The notes under the pieces are model-generated. The model worked only from the letters and a program-made list of their open reading frames with translations, did not search any database and was not told the DNA's origin. The position numbers were made by a program, and so were the translations under genes. Positions 1 to 8,746 of a stretch of 64,000 bases of DNA are shown one piece after another. Numbering within the stretch: the first letter of the stretch is position 1; each line of letters begins with the position of its first letter. The stretch lies in contig NC_092675.1 in assembly GCF_964355755.1 (NCBI RefSeq), positions 14,643,312 to 14,707,311 of the forward strand. The letters run 5' to 3'. The stretch comes from Antedon mediterranea. Lineage: Eukaryota > Echinodermata > Crinoidea > Comatulida > Antedonidae.

Positions 1-108
1 TTAGCCGATATCTTGAGCATTTGACTCATGTGTCAACCTGTAACACAAATCATTCTTCAAAATCTAAAGAAAGAACCTCACACGTCTTTTTTGTGAGTGA
101 TACACTAT

Positions 109-749
109 GACCCCATTTACACTTACGTTTGGGTCCAGGGCCGGTCCTGGGCCGGTTGCAAATATTTACCTTTTAGGCCGGCCCCACAGCGTTTACACTA
201 GCGACGCAGATTACTGGTCGTAAATAATTTTATCGGAAGTACCATTGCATGCTGGGATACGAAGTACAGTTTGTTTAAATTTTTCTCTCTCGATCGTCAA
301 TTCAACTCTCCGCGCGAACCGACCGTTTTATATTTATACTGTATTGTTGTTTTTTGTCCCATTAAAAACAAAATGAACCCCACTGTTTTATATATAATAT
401 GGCTGTATTTTATGTATATGCAAAACAAGCGGAGGAATACTTTATTGAAAGAAGATGTCTGAAAATAAATTTAACTATATAAATGATGATGAAAACAAAT
501 TGTCGCCCGAAAAGGAGGAAGGCATGTACTGAGAATGTCGGATCGTCATAACAACAACCTCATAAAAAGGTCAAACGTTGTTCACGGTTCACTGCGTAAG
601 CCGGGCCAAACGTAAAAGCCGCTCCTGAACCTACCTGGAGAGGTGGCCCAGATCTGCGTCCGGCCCAGGGCCGGCCTAACTTTTTGGAGTATTTACACTT
701 ATCAATTGCCGACCCAGGGCCGACCTAAATCGTAAGTGTAAATGGGGTC
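109..749. mobile_element. TIR foldback element (MITE-like)
   Basis: The two ends are inverted copies: GACCCCATTTACACTTACG at the left and its complement at the right, followed inwards by GGCCGG-rich words (for example CCAGGGCCGG) in inverted order. The interior has no convincing protein. Flanks do not show an unambiguous target duplication, so the superfamily is undecided. The GC-rich subterminal words contrast with the AT-rich surroundings. Confidence 0.7.
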
Positions 750-798
750 TAAGCCACGGAAATAATATGTGGACATTGCAAACAATCATAGGCCTACA

Positions 799-836
799 GC
801 AGGGAAGAGTTAAATTACAATTTAACTCTTCCCTGC
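799..836. repeat. Perfect short hairpin
   Basis: A 17-bp perfect stem (arm GCAGGGAAGAGTTAAAT) with a 4-nt TACA loop. It lies just outside the 109-749 element. It is too short and too perfect for a normal microRNA precursor; similar perfect foldbacks occur at 27986, 28380, 52655 and 63462. Confidence 0.8.
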
Positions 837-1580
837 CTACAGTAACAAACATAACATGGCTAATAAGCATAACATTCAGACTTGTTTGTTTTCTAGTGGA
901 TTTTTATTTACTTTAGCATGTAGAATAAAACGAGTAACAGTGGCTATATTAATAATTATACTGATTATCCTTGATGTTATCGCGTCTAATAATAAAATGT
1001 TTTGTTGTTGATAAGCCCAATTTTTCAGCCTTGATTTTACATTTTGAACGAAAGTATTTATTTTTGCCACCAAACAGTGATTTTTAATACGTTGCCAGCG
1101 AGGTGTTTATCTACTTAAGGAGTTCATACCAAGTTCATTCAACGAAGTCTTGGAATCGTCCATTATAGTTGAGCGTGTACAGAGTGTACGAGGAATAAAC
1201 TTATATACTGTACGTACCACTATACTACGCTGGGTACGTAGGCCTACTACATAATTGAAAATCACATTGAATGACAGAAAGAAACAGTTTAAATGGTATA
1301 ATTTTATTGTATACTTCTAATTCCCATAATTAAAACTATATTATTATTCCATAACAATCTAGGGCCAACATAGCGGTAAATCCGTAAGTTTTACTGCCTA
1401 TCAAATTTGATTTTATTTAATAGATAGTCCCACATATTTTTCTACTATTACGGTACTGTATAATACTAATAGTCATAATAATTATACTCATAATTCATAA
1501 ATGATTACTGCATTTTATTTATATAAACTGGATTAATTATTTGGATTACTATATAACTACAATCATAATATTATATTATA
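837..1580. other. AT-rich stretch without a recognised gene
   Basis: Only short open frames and A/T-rich low-complexity sequence are visible. The short minus-strand frame at 876-1073 has no recognisable motif. Confidence 0.5.
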
Positions 1581-1804
1581 CTAATTTATTAATGTTAAAA
1601 AAGATGAATTGTACATTGTTTTTGTATCATGGGTTTTCTCCATGCTTACATGAACGTACATTATGGCCTGCTTTGCCACATTTACTGCAATGGTGAACAA
1701 GGATTGGGTCCCTTTGGCAATCTTTTGTGAGGCACACTCGATTCGATTATTTTTTTGGAACAGTTGCGTCATCGCCTCTAACAACCTATGGTTTAAAGTA
1801 AGTT
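1581..1804 (-). pseudogene. C-terminal CCHC zinc-knuckle tail of the RAG1/Transib-like transposase
   Basis: Just downstream of the transposase stop, the minus strand encodes a tail that ends in a zinc knuckle, CSKCGKAGHNVRSC (spacing C-x2-C-x3-G-H-x4-C). The first half (LLEAMTQLF...) and the knuckle lie in different frames, and stops separate it from the main frame, so it is either a decayed continuation or a separately spliced last exon. A C-terminal CCGHC-type zinc motif is known in RAG1-like transposases; its position right after the catalytic glutamate makes membership of the same gene likely. This is inference from position and motif. Confidence 0.5.
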
Positions 1805-3223
1805 TTAGTTAAAAGTATCATTTAACTTTTCAAAACCCTGTTGGGAAAATTTTGATAATGATCCATGTCTTCTGATAGCATCACCACCATGTGAACACAT
1901 TACGTGCATATATACAGTTATGTCTTTAGAAGGGTAGGCTCTTCGCCAGTCCTCTAACCATTGTTTTGAATCTGCTTTAAATTTTAAAATTTCGTGTTCC
2001 TCTGAAATATGTTTCAAGTCTGCTATTAATTGAGGAAAGCGTTTCCATAAACTATTGATCAATTCGAATTTCGGATGGTCTCCTAAAAAGTCTATCAAAT
2101 TAATGTGTTTTTGAATTTTTTCATGTTGGGGCCCTTGGAAGTCAGGATATTTCATTAATGCAGTTTCAGGGCAGGTGTAAAAATGCCAGTCATAACCCAA
2201 ATTTTGTACAAATATTTCAAATTGCATAATGCTTTTACAATTTGATTTTACGATGTTTTTTGTTTTTTTTTCAATTTTGTCTTTCTCTCGCAATAATTTG
2301 ATTAACTGTCTGATAAGTTGGTCAGATATTCGTAAAAACATATGAAGCGGGTCCGGAATAACATCTTTTACTGCAATAAATGGGAAAATGGGTTTATGAA
2401 GGCAATTAAAATGTGATTTTTTATTCTCAGAAAGTCTAGAAATTTCCTCGACGGTTCTTTTCTTGAATTGCTTATCAAAGAGTCTAAATTCTTTAGTTGG
2501 TGCAAAGCACCACAGACAACAATAATCAGACTTAAACCCACCGAGCCCCATAATCAAATTTAAAAACTTTAAATCAGCGCAAAGGACATATTTTAATGAG
2601 TAATCTTTAACACCAACTGTTAATTTTTTCAAACTGTGGGTACTGTTTATGATGTCGAATGTTATATCACGGATAGTTGTATAACTTTCCTGACCCTTAG
2701 CCATGGAAAGAACATAATCAGGAGACTTAAAATGATTATTAATAAGAACGAACCCAGCAGTAATTATGTGCAGTCGTTTACCGATTCTTGTTCCGTCCCC
2801 AGTTAGCTTAATTGTAAGATCACAATTGTTTAAATTAGAAAAATTATGTGTCAATATACGCACTAGCTTATGCTGTAATGGTTCATACACCCCCTGTTTA
2901 TTTGTCAACGGTTTAATGGTAAATAAACTATTTAAATCTTTGGACCGGTCCTGTAGCTGTTTTAATGACGGAAGTTTTGCTGCTATAGATAGCTCTCTAT
3001 ATGTCTTGTCAGATATTAAGTTTTTGTCTTTCCAATATAAAAATGTATTGACATTATGGGCATTTGATGACGTTTTAGTTTCTGTGCTGTTCATTCTAAT
3101 TATACTTTCCGAAGCATCTATCAACCGTATTGCCTGTAATGCTAATCCATCATCTTGTAAAATACCTTTCACTAAATTAATTGACTCATTAAAACATTGT
3201 TTTTTCTTTTTTTCTGTCGCCAA
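1805..3223 (-). CDS. RAG1/Transib-superfamily DDE transposase-like protein, catalytic part
   Basis: This 472-residue frame looks like a cut-and-paste RNase H-fold transposase. The first acidic residue is in LTGDGTRIGK, the second in VLCADLKFLN, and the third in KFSQQGFEKLND. The zinc-site residues have the RAG1 spacings: from the second Asp to a C-x2-C pair is 19 and 22 residues, a His-x4-His pair (HVMCSH) follows near the C-terminus, and the catalytic Glu lies 20 residues after the second His. IPDPLHMFLRISDQLI resembles the RAG1 block between these sites. The frame begins at a TTG, not an ATG, so the true N-terminus is supplied by the upstream frame (3199-3753) through a frameshift or splice. 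Whether this is active, domesticated or decaying is unknown. It could be a distinct transposase family sharing the fold rather than a RAG1-like protein proper. Confidence 0.7.
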   Translation of the reverse strand: MATEKKKKQCFNESINLVKGILQDDGLALQAIRLIDASESIIRMNSTETKTSSNAHNVNTFLYWKDKNLISDKTYRELSIAAKLPSLKQLQDRSKDLNSLFTIKPLTNKQGVYEPLQHKLVRILTHNFSNLNNCDLTIKLTGDGTRIGKRLHIITAGFVLINNHFKSPDYVLSMAKGQESYTTIRDITFDIINSTHSLKKLTVGVKDYSLKYVLCADLKFLNLIMGLGGFKSDYCCLWCFAPTKEFRLFDKQFKKRTVEEISRLSENKKSHFNCLHKPIFPFIAVKDVIPDPLHMFLRISDQLIRQLIKLLREKDKIEKKTKNIVKSNCKSIMQFEIFVQNLGYDWHFYTCPETALMKYPDFQGPQHEKIQKHINLIDFLGDHPKFELINSLWKRFPQLIADLKHISEEHEILKFKADSKQWLEDWRRAYPSKDITVYMHVMCSHGGDAIRRHGSLSKFSQQGFEKLNDTFN

Positions 3224-3753
3224 TTGTTTGCCTCGGTTTGAATTCTGGCCATTTTTCTGCCAAGGACTTTTCTCTTTAATAATCGTTGAATTGTTAAACG
3301 CGCTTTCTTCAATTCCTTTTTAGCAAATTTTAGATTGGAAGTAGATTCTTTTAATTTTGTCTTTTCCCTCTCATAATCACACATTAATTTTCTTTTCACA
3401 CCACCTAATTTAATTGAAAATTCTTTACTGTGCATATCATGGAAAAATTGAGTCCATTGCCTACCACCTTTAAGTTTGCTAATTGAACTTCGAATTGATA
3501 GATCTATATTTTTTACTGGCATAACAAGACTGTCATAATTTTCAACTATGGTCTTATCAATATTATCCCCCTGGAATATACACTCGAGGATTTTCTCAGC
3601 CCGCAATTGCACATTTAAATGATGGTACTTCATTGAAATTTCATAAAAGGCATAATTATTTAATGTTATTATCCATTCATCAGGTTGAGTAAAACAAGAA
3701 ATAAAAAGGTTATACAATATACAAGTAAATAAAAGACACATTTTTGGCCGCAT
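3172..3753 (-). CDS. N-terminal coiled-coil part of the RAG1/Transib-like protein
   Basis: A 193-residue frame lies upstream of the transposase on the same strand and overlaps it in the -1 relation. Its C-terminal half is Lys/Glu-rich with a coiled-coil look (KTKLKESTSNLKFAKKELKK, then RLTIQRLLKRK). The N-terminal segment MRPKMCLLFTCILYNLFISCF is hydrophobic and may be untranslated leader or intron rather than protein. The frame runs on only 10 codons past the slippery A-run before a stop, whereas the other frame carries the catalytic domain, so the two frames are probably expressed as one protein. Confidence 0.55.
   Translation of the reverse strand: MRPKMCLLFTCILYNLFISCFTQPDEWIITLNNYAFYEISMKYHHLNVQLRAEKILECIFQGDNIDKTIVENYDSLVMPVKNIDLSIRSSISKLKGGRQWTQFFHDMHSKEFSIKLGGVKRKLMCDYEREKTKLKESTSNLKFAKKELKKARLTIQRLLKRKVLGRKMARIQTEANNWRQKKRKNNVLMSQLI
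3199..3205 (-). promoter_or_regulatory. Candidate -1 frameshift heptamer A_AAA_AAC
   Basis: In the upstream frame the codons read AGA AAA AAC, giving a canonical X_XXY_YYZ heptamer in the correct phase. A one-base backward slip enters the transposase frame exactly at QCFNES. The heptamer lies in an A7-G-A6 tract, so a simple indel is the competing explanation. I did not identify a strong downstream pseudoknot by eye. Confidence 0.4.
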
Positions 3754-3795
3754 GTTTATCTAAGTAAAATCGTGCTATATTTTAGAGAATTGTAT

Positions 3796-4582
3796 TTACT
3801 GGATGTTATCAACGTTATATCCCAAAGCACCTAAATCAAAATTATTTCCAGAAGTGCGTACAAATCTTAAAACTAATAAAAAATCTCTATTAAGCGGCTT
3901 TTGAACTAACTGGCCATTAACAATGCAATATTCAGTCAGAACTCTCCTTTCTGAGAGCCATACTCTCAAAGTGCACTCTTCGATTTTTTAGTAGTCCCCA
4001 GCATCATTGATAATTTTGATGGCCCAGCCTTTACCCAAAACATTCGAAACACCCTTTAAATGTAAGCGATACTTGTTACCGTCTTCTGTAGCATCAGTTT
4101 CTCGGATGAATCTATAAAACGTTTCCTGTTGAATAGGTATATGTATTGTTACCTCAGGGTCGTTTATCCTAGAGGCTGATAAATTCTCTTTCACTTTTGT
4201 AAGAAGTTCTAACTTTAGTAGTGCATATGCGTCAGATTGGTAAGGCTTGTCTAGTACTTCAGATTTAGGACGCCATTCATCATAGATGTTGCTCCATCCA
4301 ACGTAATGTACTTTTACCTGTAATTAATTTTTTTAATATTGATTACATCGAAATATGTTTTTTTTTTAACATAGGTATTTTGATTCAATTTTTAATTAAT
4401 TATTAGGTCTATACGGACGAATTGTTTACCTCTTCTATTCCACTATCATTTATCCTTTCTTCAATTATCTCTAACTCATATAAGACCGTTGTTGACCACG
4501 ATGCAGATTGAACCCTCTTCTTATCAAACTTCACTGCATCACCACTATTTAACGTCTTGTAATCCTTTTTTTGCTTTTGGTC
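3796..4582 (-). pseudogene. Chromo-barrel/Tudor-knot-like domain gene, two exons, one in-frame stop
   Basis: An open block from 4582 to 4430 ends at GAAGAG|GTAAAC, and a second begins at 4320 after TTAATTACAG. Joined in phase 0 they read ...NDSGIEE then VKVHYVGWSNIYDEWRP, which resembles the chromo-barrel (Tudor-knot) signature of MRG/MSL/ARID4-type chromatin proteins. The reading frame meets a TAA at 3988-3990, but continues open in the same frame to 3796 (KIEECTLRVWLSERR...), which suggests a nonsense mutation. It sits directly upstream of the transposase on the same strand and may be its 5' exons, giving a chromatin-reader-plus-transposase protein. That link is inference. Confidence 0.5.
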
Positions 4583-5228
4583 TCAGATACATTGCTGGAA
4601 ATTATTCAACTTTAATTAGTATCTATAATACTTTTACAATAGTTTATGGATAGGCCTTTCCAACCACGTAAGTGTACCTTACGCCGTAATTATTTGCTTA
4701 GATAATAATACATACAACCTGTTCACTACTACACCCGACCGATAAATGGTACATTCCTACTCTATGCCTTTCTTTCCTAGAGAAACATAAATATCCTAAA
4801 TTGCAAATTGTATTATACTAAACAAGTTATATGTAACTAAATAAAACCCAATAATTGTTCCTTATATCTTAACAAATATAATGATATAAAATTGATAATG
4901 ATACTTACAATTATTTAACGATAAATCGACCAAGAAAGTTATCTCAAATTTGACAGTCTACCAAGTGAAAGCTTATAATACAGGGAAAACGTATTTAAAT
5001 TTTGCCGCGTTTTTTAGGGCTTGGTGGAATTTTTCTCAATAGATTTTTGTATTTTGACACAGTCTATTTTAATCCAATGGTCATAAGAAAAGTATGTAAA
5101 GAATCTATGAATATTGAGCTTTTATTTAAGAAACTAACCAAAACGATTGATAACCTACAAGTGATCTAAATGACGTTTGAGAATGTTAAAGAGTCGCTAT
5201 CCAATCGAGTTCGAACAATACCATGAAA
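4583..5228. other. AT-rich stretch without a recognised gene
   Basis: No coding motif or clear repeat is seen here apart from A/T-rich words; it may contain the 5' part of the minus-strand gene that ends at 3796. Confidence 0.4.
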
Positions 5229-5300
5229 GCCCCAGTGGTCTAATGGTTAGGACATCTGCATATCAAGCAGGCGGTCCGAGTTCGAGTCTCGGTTGGGGCG
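5229..5300 (+). tRNA. tRNA-like gene, Asp/Glu-type body, apparent anticodon ATC
   Basis: A 72-nt cloverleaf can be folded: acceptor GCCCCAG with TTGGGGC, D stem GTCT with GGAC around AATGGTTA, anticodon stem TCTGC with GCAGG, T stem CCGAG with CTCGG around TTCGAGT. The internal boxes TGGTCTAATGG and GTTCGAGTC match Pol III A and B boxes, and TTTTT follows at 5303. The seven-base loop ATATCAA places ATC at 34-36, which would read GAT (Asp). Animal Asp tRNAs normally have G at position 34, so this may be a mutated copy or pseudogene with a Glu/Asp-type body. Confidence 0.75.
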
Positions 5301-5345
5301 ACTTTTTCTCATTCTCACCGATTTCTTCATCTTTATCGTTTCAAA

Positions 5346-5372
5346 TTTTATATATATATATATATATATATA
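5346..5372. repeat. (TA)n microsatellite
   Basis: An uninterrupted alternating TA tract lies between the tRNA-like gene and the hammerhead-like motif. Confidence 0.9.
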
Positions 5373-5432
5373 AATCAAAGAGCTGCAAAGGCAGGATATA
5401 GAAAAATATCAAGATCAAATAAGTTAAAACTG

Positions 5433-5492
5433 CCTCAATATAGATTTATTTTAACGACATGTTTCGGGCATAGCCCATCATCAGGTGAAAAG
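5433..5492 (-). ncRNA. Hammerhead-ribozyme-like motif (Penelope-like element remnant)
   Basis: On the minus strand the sequence reads CACCTGATGA, a GGGC-TAT-GCCC hairpin, GAAAC, then ATGTC. This is the hammerhead core CUGAUGA-stem II-GAAA, with a very short palindromic stem III (ACATGT) and a GUC-type cleavage triplet. Flanking bases can form part of stem I (GTTAAAA with TTTTCAC, one mismatch). One extra U lies between CUGAUGA and stem II, which weakens the call. Short-stem-III hammerheads are known in Penelope-like retroelements and retrozymes; I see no reverse transcriptase beside this one. Confidence 0.45.
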
Positions 5493-5795
5493 AATTGTAA
5501 CAAAGGATAAAATATATAAGTCACAAAATTACACATATATATATATAAATATAATATTAAGTATAATTATGAATTCACCAACACTTTCAGGCCCAATAAC
5601 AATGATCCCGGGCCCGAGTTTTTGTAGACCGGACTTCCATGCACAGCCACATGTTAAGGAATATGAATCTCTTTATGATTTTAATATGGTTCGAAATGAT
5701 ATTACACAACAACGATTAGACAGCAACTGTGCAAGAGTCCAACTAATAAAATCGGAATGATCAATTAATTGAACATTTACAGCATAAGACCCATA

Positions 5796-6136
5796 CACTA
5801 GGACGATAACGATCGACGATAAATAGACAAATGTGCATTTTTAATACATAAACCAAAAGAAATATAAACAATTCCTTTGATGAAAATTATATTTTCACAC
5901 GTCCAATCAAATGACGTCATGATTAGTAAGACCAATAATATCGTGACAATACAGCGATTTTATTGTTTTTATTTGTCATGACGTCATTTGATTGGAATTT
6001 GAAAAACATTATTTTTATCAAAGACAGCATAAATGATTATCCTATAGGTCTAGAACGAAAACCTTTCTAATTTCTTTTGGTTTATGTAAAAAAAATGCAT
6101 GCTATATATTTATCGTCCGTCGTTATCGTCATAGTG
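5796..6136. mobile_element. 341-bp TIR element flanked by TA
   Basis: The ends are inverted copies beginning CACTAGGACGATAACG (left) and CACTATGACGATAACG (right, complement), and the dinucleotide TA lies just outside both ends. The element is a long imperfect foldback; its middle carries an inverted pair of CCAATCAAATGACGTCATGA-like words, each containing TGACGTCA. There is no protein. The TA flanks suggest a Tc1/mariner-like insertion despite the CACTA start. Confidence 0.65.
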
Positions 6137-6551
6137 TAATTGGGCTTTTATACAAAAAAAAATTGATTACGAAGTTACATGTCATTTTCACCTATCACCA
6201 AAAAACTAACCTTTTCAACACTAATTAATTGTTACGAAGCCAATTTATATTATATATTTCATTAAAACTGAACTTTACGGTAAATGAAGAGTATCAGTTA
6301 ATATGAATAATATAACTAGTAGGTCTATGAAGTTGCGTCCAGACACAGAACTGTGACATTACTATCATAAATGTTGAAACCACTTATAAAACCTTTTTTT
6401 AAAGAAAATATAATTGTGTTAGGAGAAGGCTAATAAACAAATAGATAATGTACAAACCTTTTTCTGGATTAATTAATGGAGCAGGCGTTCCTAATAATCT
6501 GCTGCATGCTACCTAGATTGATTGTTCACCTTCTGACGATAATTGATTGGA

Positions 6552-6570
6552 CCCCCCCCCCCCCCCCCCC
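6552..6570. repeat. Poly(C) tract
   Basis: Nineteen consecutive C residues interrupt otherwise AT-rich sequence. The rest of 6137-6842 shows only a weak internal duplication (a TTATTATAA...GACAG...AAAGTTATT block, twice) and no gene. Confidence 0.9.
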
Positions 6571-6842
6571 ACGGCATCTGATAACAATAACAAAATTTAC
6601 CAGGACTGTTTCAATGATTTAATATCTGACGGCGTATTATTATAACATTGGCCTAGATTGACAGTCAAAAGAAAGTTATTGTAAATACCTCCCTTTATGT
6701 TGACAGAGCCAAAATAAAGTTTTGACCATTATCGAATGATTATTTGACAGTGATTTATTATAATACCGGCCTGGTTGACAGCAAAAACGAAGTTATTATT
6801 TATTGAACAAGATTTTACAGATTTCTGTCTACATCTCAATAA

Positions 6843-7016
6843 TACTGTATTATCAGCAAAGGCTTTCATATAGACTCTCTTCTCCCAGACGTTTTTTGGG
6901 TCCAGCAGCTACCTATAAATTATAGTGGAGTTTCCAAATTCACAAAACTGTCAGCCTTAGATACTAAAGCTACCGCTATGAAACAGCTTATTAATGAATG
7001 GGACATAGCTGGCTAG
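6843..7016 (+). pseudogene. Unidentified 57-codon coding-like block
   Basis: An uninterrupted frame with balanced amino-acid use (contains LLPDVFWVQQLPINYSGVSK and ends INEWDIAG followed by TAG) stands out from the AT-rich surroundings. It has no ATG near its start, so it could be a terminal exon or a transposon fragment. I do not recognise the family. Confidence 0.3.
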
Positions 7017-7593
7017 AGCCGCGGTGCGAAAAACGTGTAACTACAAATGTTTATAATCAAATCTATAATTATCTACTGTAGTCAGCTATAGTAACATCAA
7101 ACTACAAATTATACTATTAAATCAAAGCATTATATAATTTCATATAAAATGTGAATACTGTGGTACTATAGATATATACGGTAGCATACAAATACTTGAC
7201 AACAGATCTAAAACAAAGATTCCCTTGGTGTATCTTATTACCGCAGGCTATGCACTCAAGGTTGTGTAGCAATGTAAAACAGTAGCCTATTAGATACAGT
7301 AACATTAATATTTGCCTATTTCATATCATATAAAAGTATTATAATCCTACAAACTATTTCAAACTAAACTACTAAATATAAACTTATAACTCATAACACT
7401 ATGGGTACTTACAAGACGTTGTGCTATCTTAAATTTGATGATTTTGTCCACAATTAAAGGTTTGTCTATCCATGAAGTTTCTCAGTTAGCATATGAGATG
7501 TAGATGAAATTAGATACTTTAAAGATTCTTTGTACTTATTGACCTTTGACTTAAAGGGTCAAAGTGGCACTAACATATAGAATTAAAAGCACA
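7017..7593. other. Stretch without a recognised gene
   Basis: Sequence is AT-rich with no supported gene. A small inverted pair, TTGACCTTTGACTTAAAGGGTCAAAG, occurs near 7540-7565. Confidence 0.4.
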
Positions 7594-7630
7594 TTTATCA
7601 TGCAGTACACACCAATCGTCATGCAGTACA
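7594..7630. repeat. 21-bp satellite units, left flank of the Gypsy element
   Basis: Two CATGCAGTACACACCAATCGT-type units abut the left LTR. The same units continue right of the other LTR at 15453, so the retrotransposon was inserted inside this array. The flanking GTACA (left) and GTACG (right) are the probable 5-bp target duplication with one change. Confidence 0.7.
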
Positions 7631-7636
7631 TGTTGT

Positions 7637-7784
7637 TGTTGTTACTTATTCAACAATAATTGACTCGGAGACAATCTAACTTTTAACTCAAACGGCGGTC
7701 TGCATCGAAACCTGTTTATTTTCTAAACGTAATAGCGCCCCTGGCGACGGGATCTCATCAGATATAATACTACATCGTATAACA
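7637..7784 (-). repeat. 3' LTR of the Gypsy element
   Basis: This copy runs TGTTGTTACTTATTC to CGTATAACA on the plus strand and is nearly identical to 15307-15452. An extra TGTTGT precedes it, probably a local slippage. Confidence 0.9.
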
Positions 7785-7793
7785 TCTCCCTTT
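7785..7793 (-). promoter_or_regulatory. Polypurine tract
   Basis: On the minus strand AAAGGGAGA directly precedes the 3' LTR, as expected for the plus-strand primer site. The nested DNA transposon was inserted immediately next to it. Confidence 0.65.
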
Positions 7794-8290
7794 TAGTCAG
7801 GCAGCATTTGTCACTATATTAACTTTACTACATATATTTAGCCAAGTTTGATTTTTCACTTTTAAGTGATCAAGGACATCACAAGAAACAACTTCCAACT
7901 TGTTGTCCAAATTCTAAACGCGTTGTTCATTCGCTGGGGGCGCTTTTTCAAAATGGTCACCTATGCTATCAAGTACTTATATTTCGGCAACCACTAATCG
8001 TAGAGACTTGGTTTTAGTCTTAAAATGTTCGTAAGGTACATAATTCTATTCACTATAATCGAACATTTTGCCCTAAAATTACCGGAAATACTATTTCTGA
8101 CCATTTGACCTTTGACCTGATCTTATCATATCTCAATAACTATTGGTCAGAAAGAGTTGATATTTATCCCAAATTGTTCAGAAAATACATGTTTCTATTT
8201 GCTTTAATGCAAAGGTTTGTTTCAAGATGGCCGGAAAAACCATATCTGACCTTTGACCATGTGTGTGATATCCACAACATGTTGGTTATA
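7794..8290. repeat. Left terminal inverted repeat of the nested transposon
   Basis: It matches the complement of 10090-10575 over its length, for example CACTTTTAAGTGATCAAGGA and GTAGAGACTTGGTTTTA, with small indels in AT-rich parts. Confidence 0.8.
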
Positions 8291-8746
8291 GATAACATTT
8301 TTTGACAGATTGCTCAGAACATCAATATTTGTAACACATTATTGATTTTTCAATTATTGATGCTTTAAAACATTCATTTAAGCTTGGAAATTAAAGTTTT
8401 AAAATAAATAAAAGCCACTCATTATCTCTATACATAATCATAACCTGTGATTGGCTGAAAGTTTAAGCAGATTAGATTTCATGAGTTTAAATGGTAAGTG
8501 TTTTTTAAACTGATTTAAACAGTGTTTGCTGGGAAATCATACTTATTATTAGTACATATACATTTACTTGTATAATAATGTAAAGAAGGTGTCTGATAAG
8601 TTCATTATGTTTGTTGTTATGTTTTATGCTGGACCTTTTGAAAAACAACAATGTCCCCTTTGTGGGACAACGTTGATATTGTCATCCAGTAGAAATATGT
8701 TTATAAATAAATAAATGCTTCTGAATTTGTTAACCTGATTGTTGGT

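Noticed and set aside
7750-7775. Second hammerhead motif (CTGATGA on the minus strand in the LTR)
   Set aside because: No GAAAC partner or stem II is present at the right distance; the word is part of the LTR.
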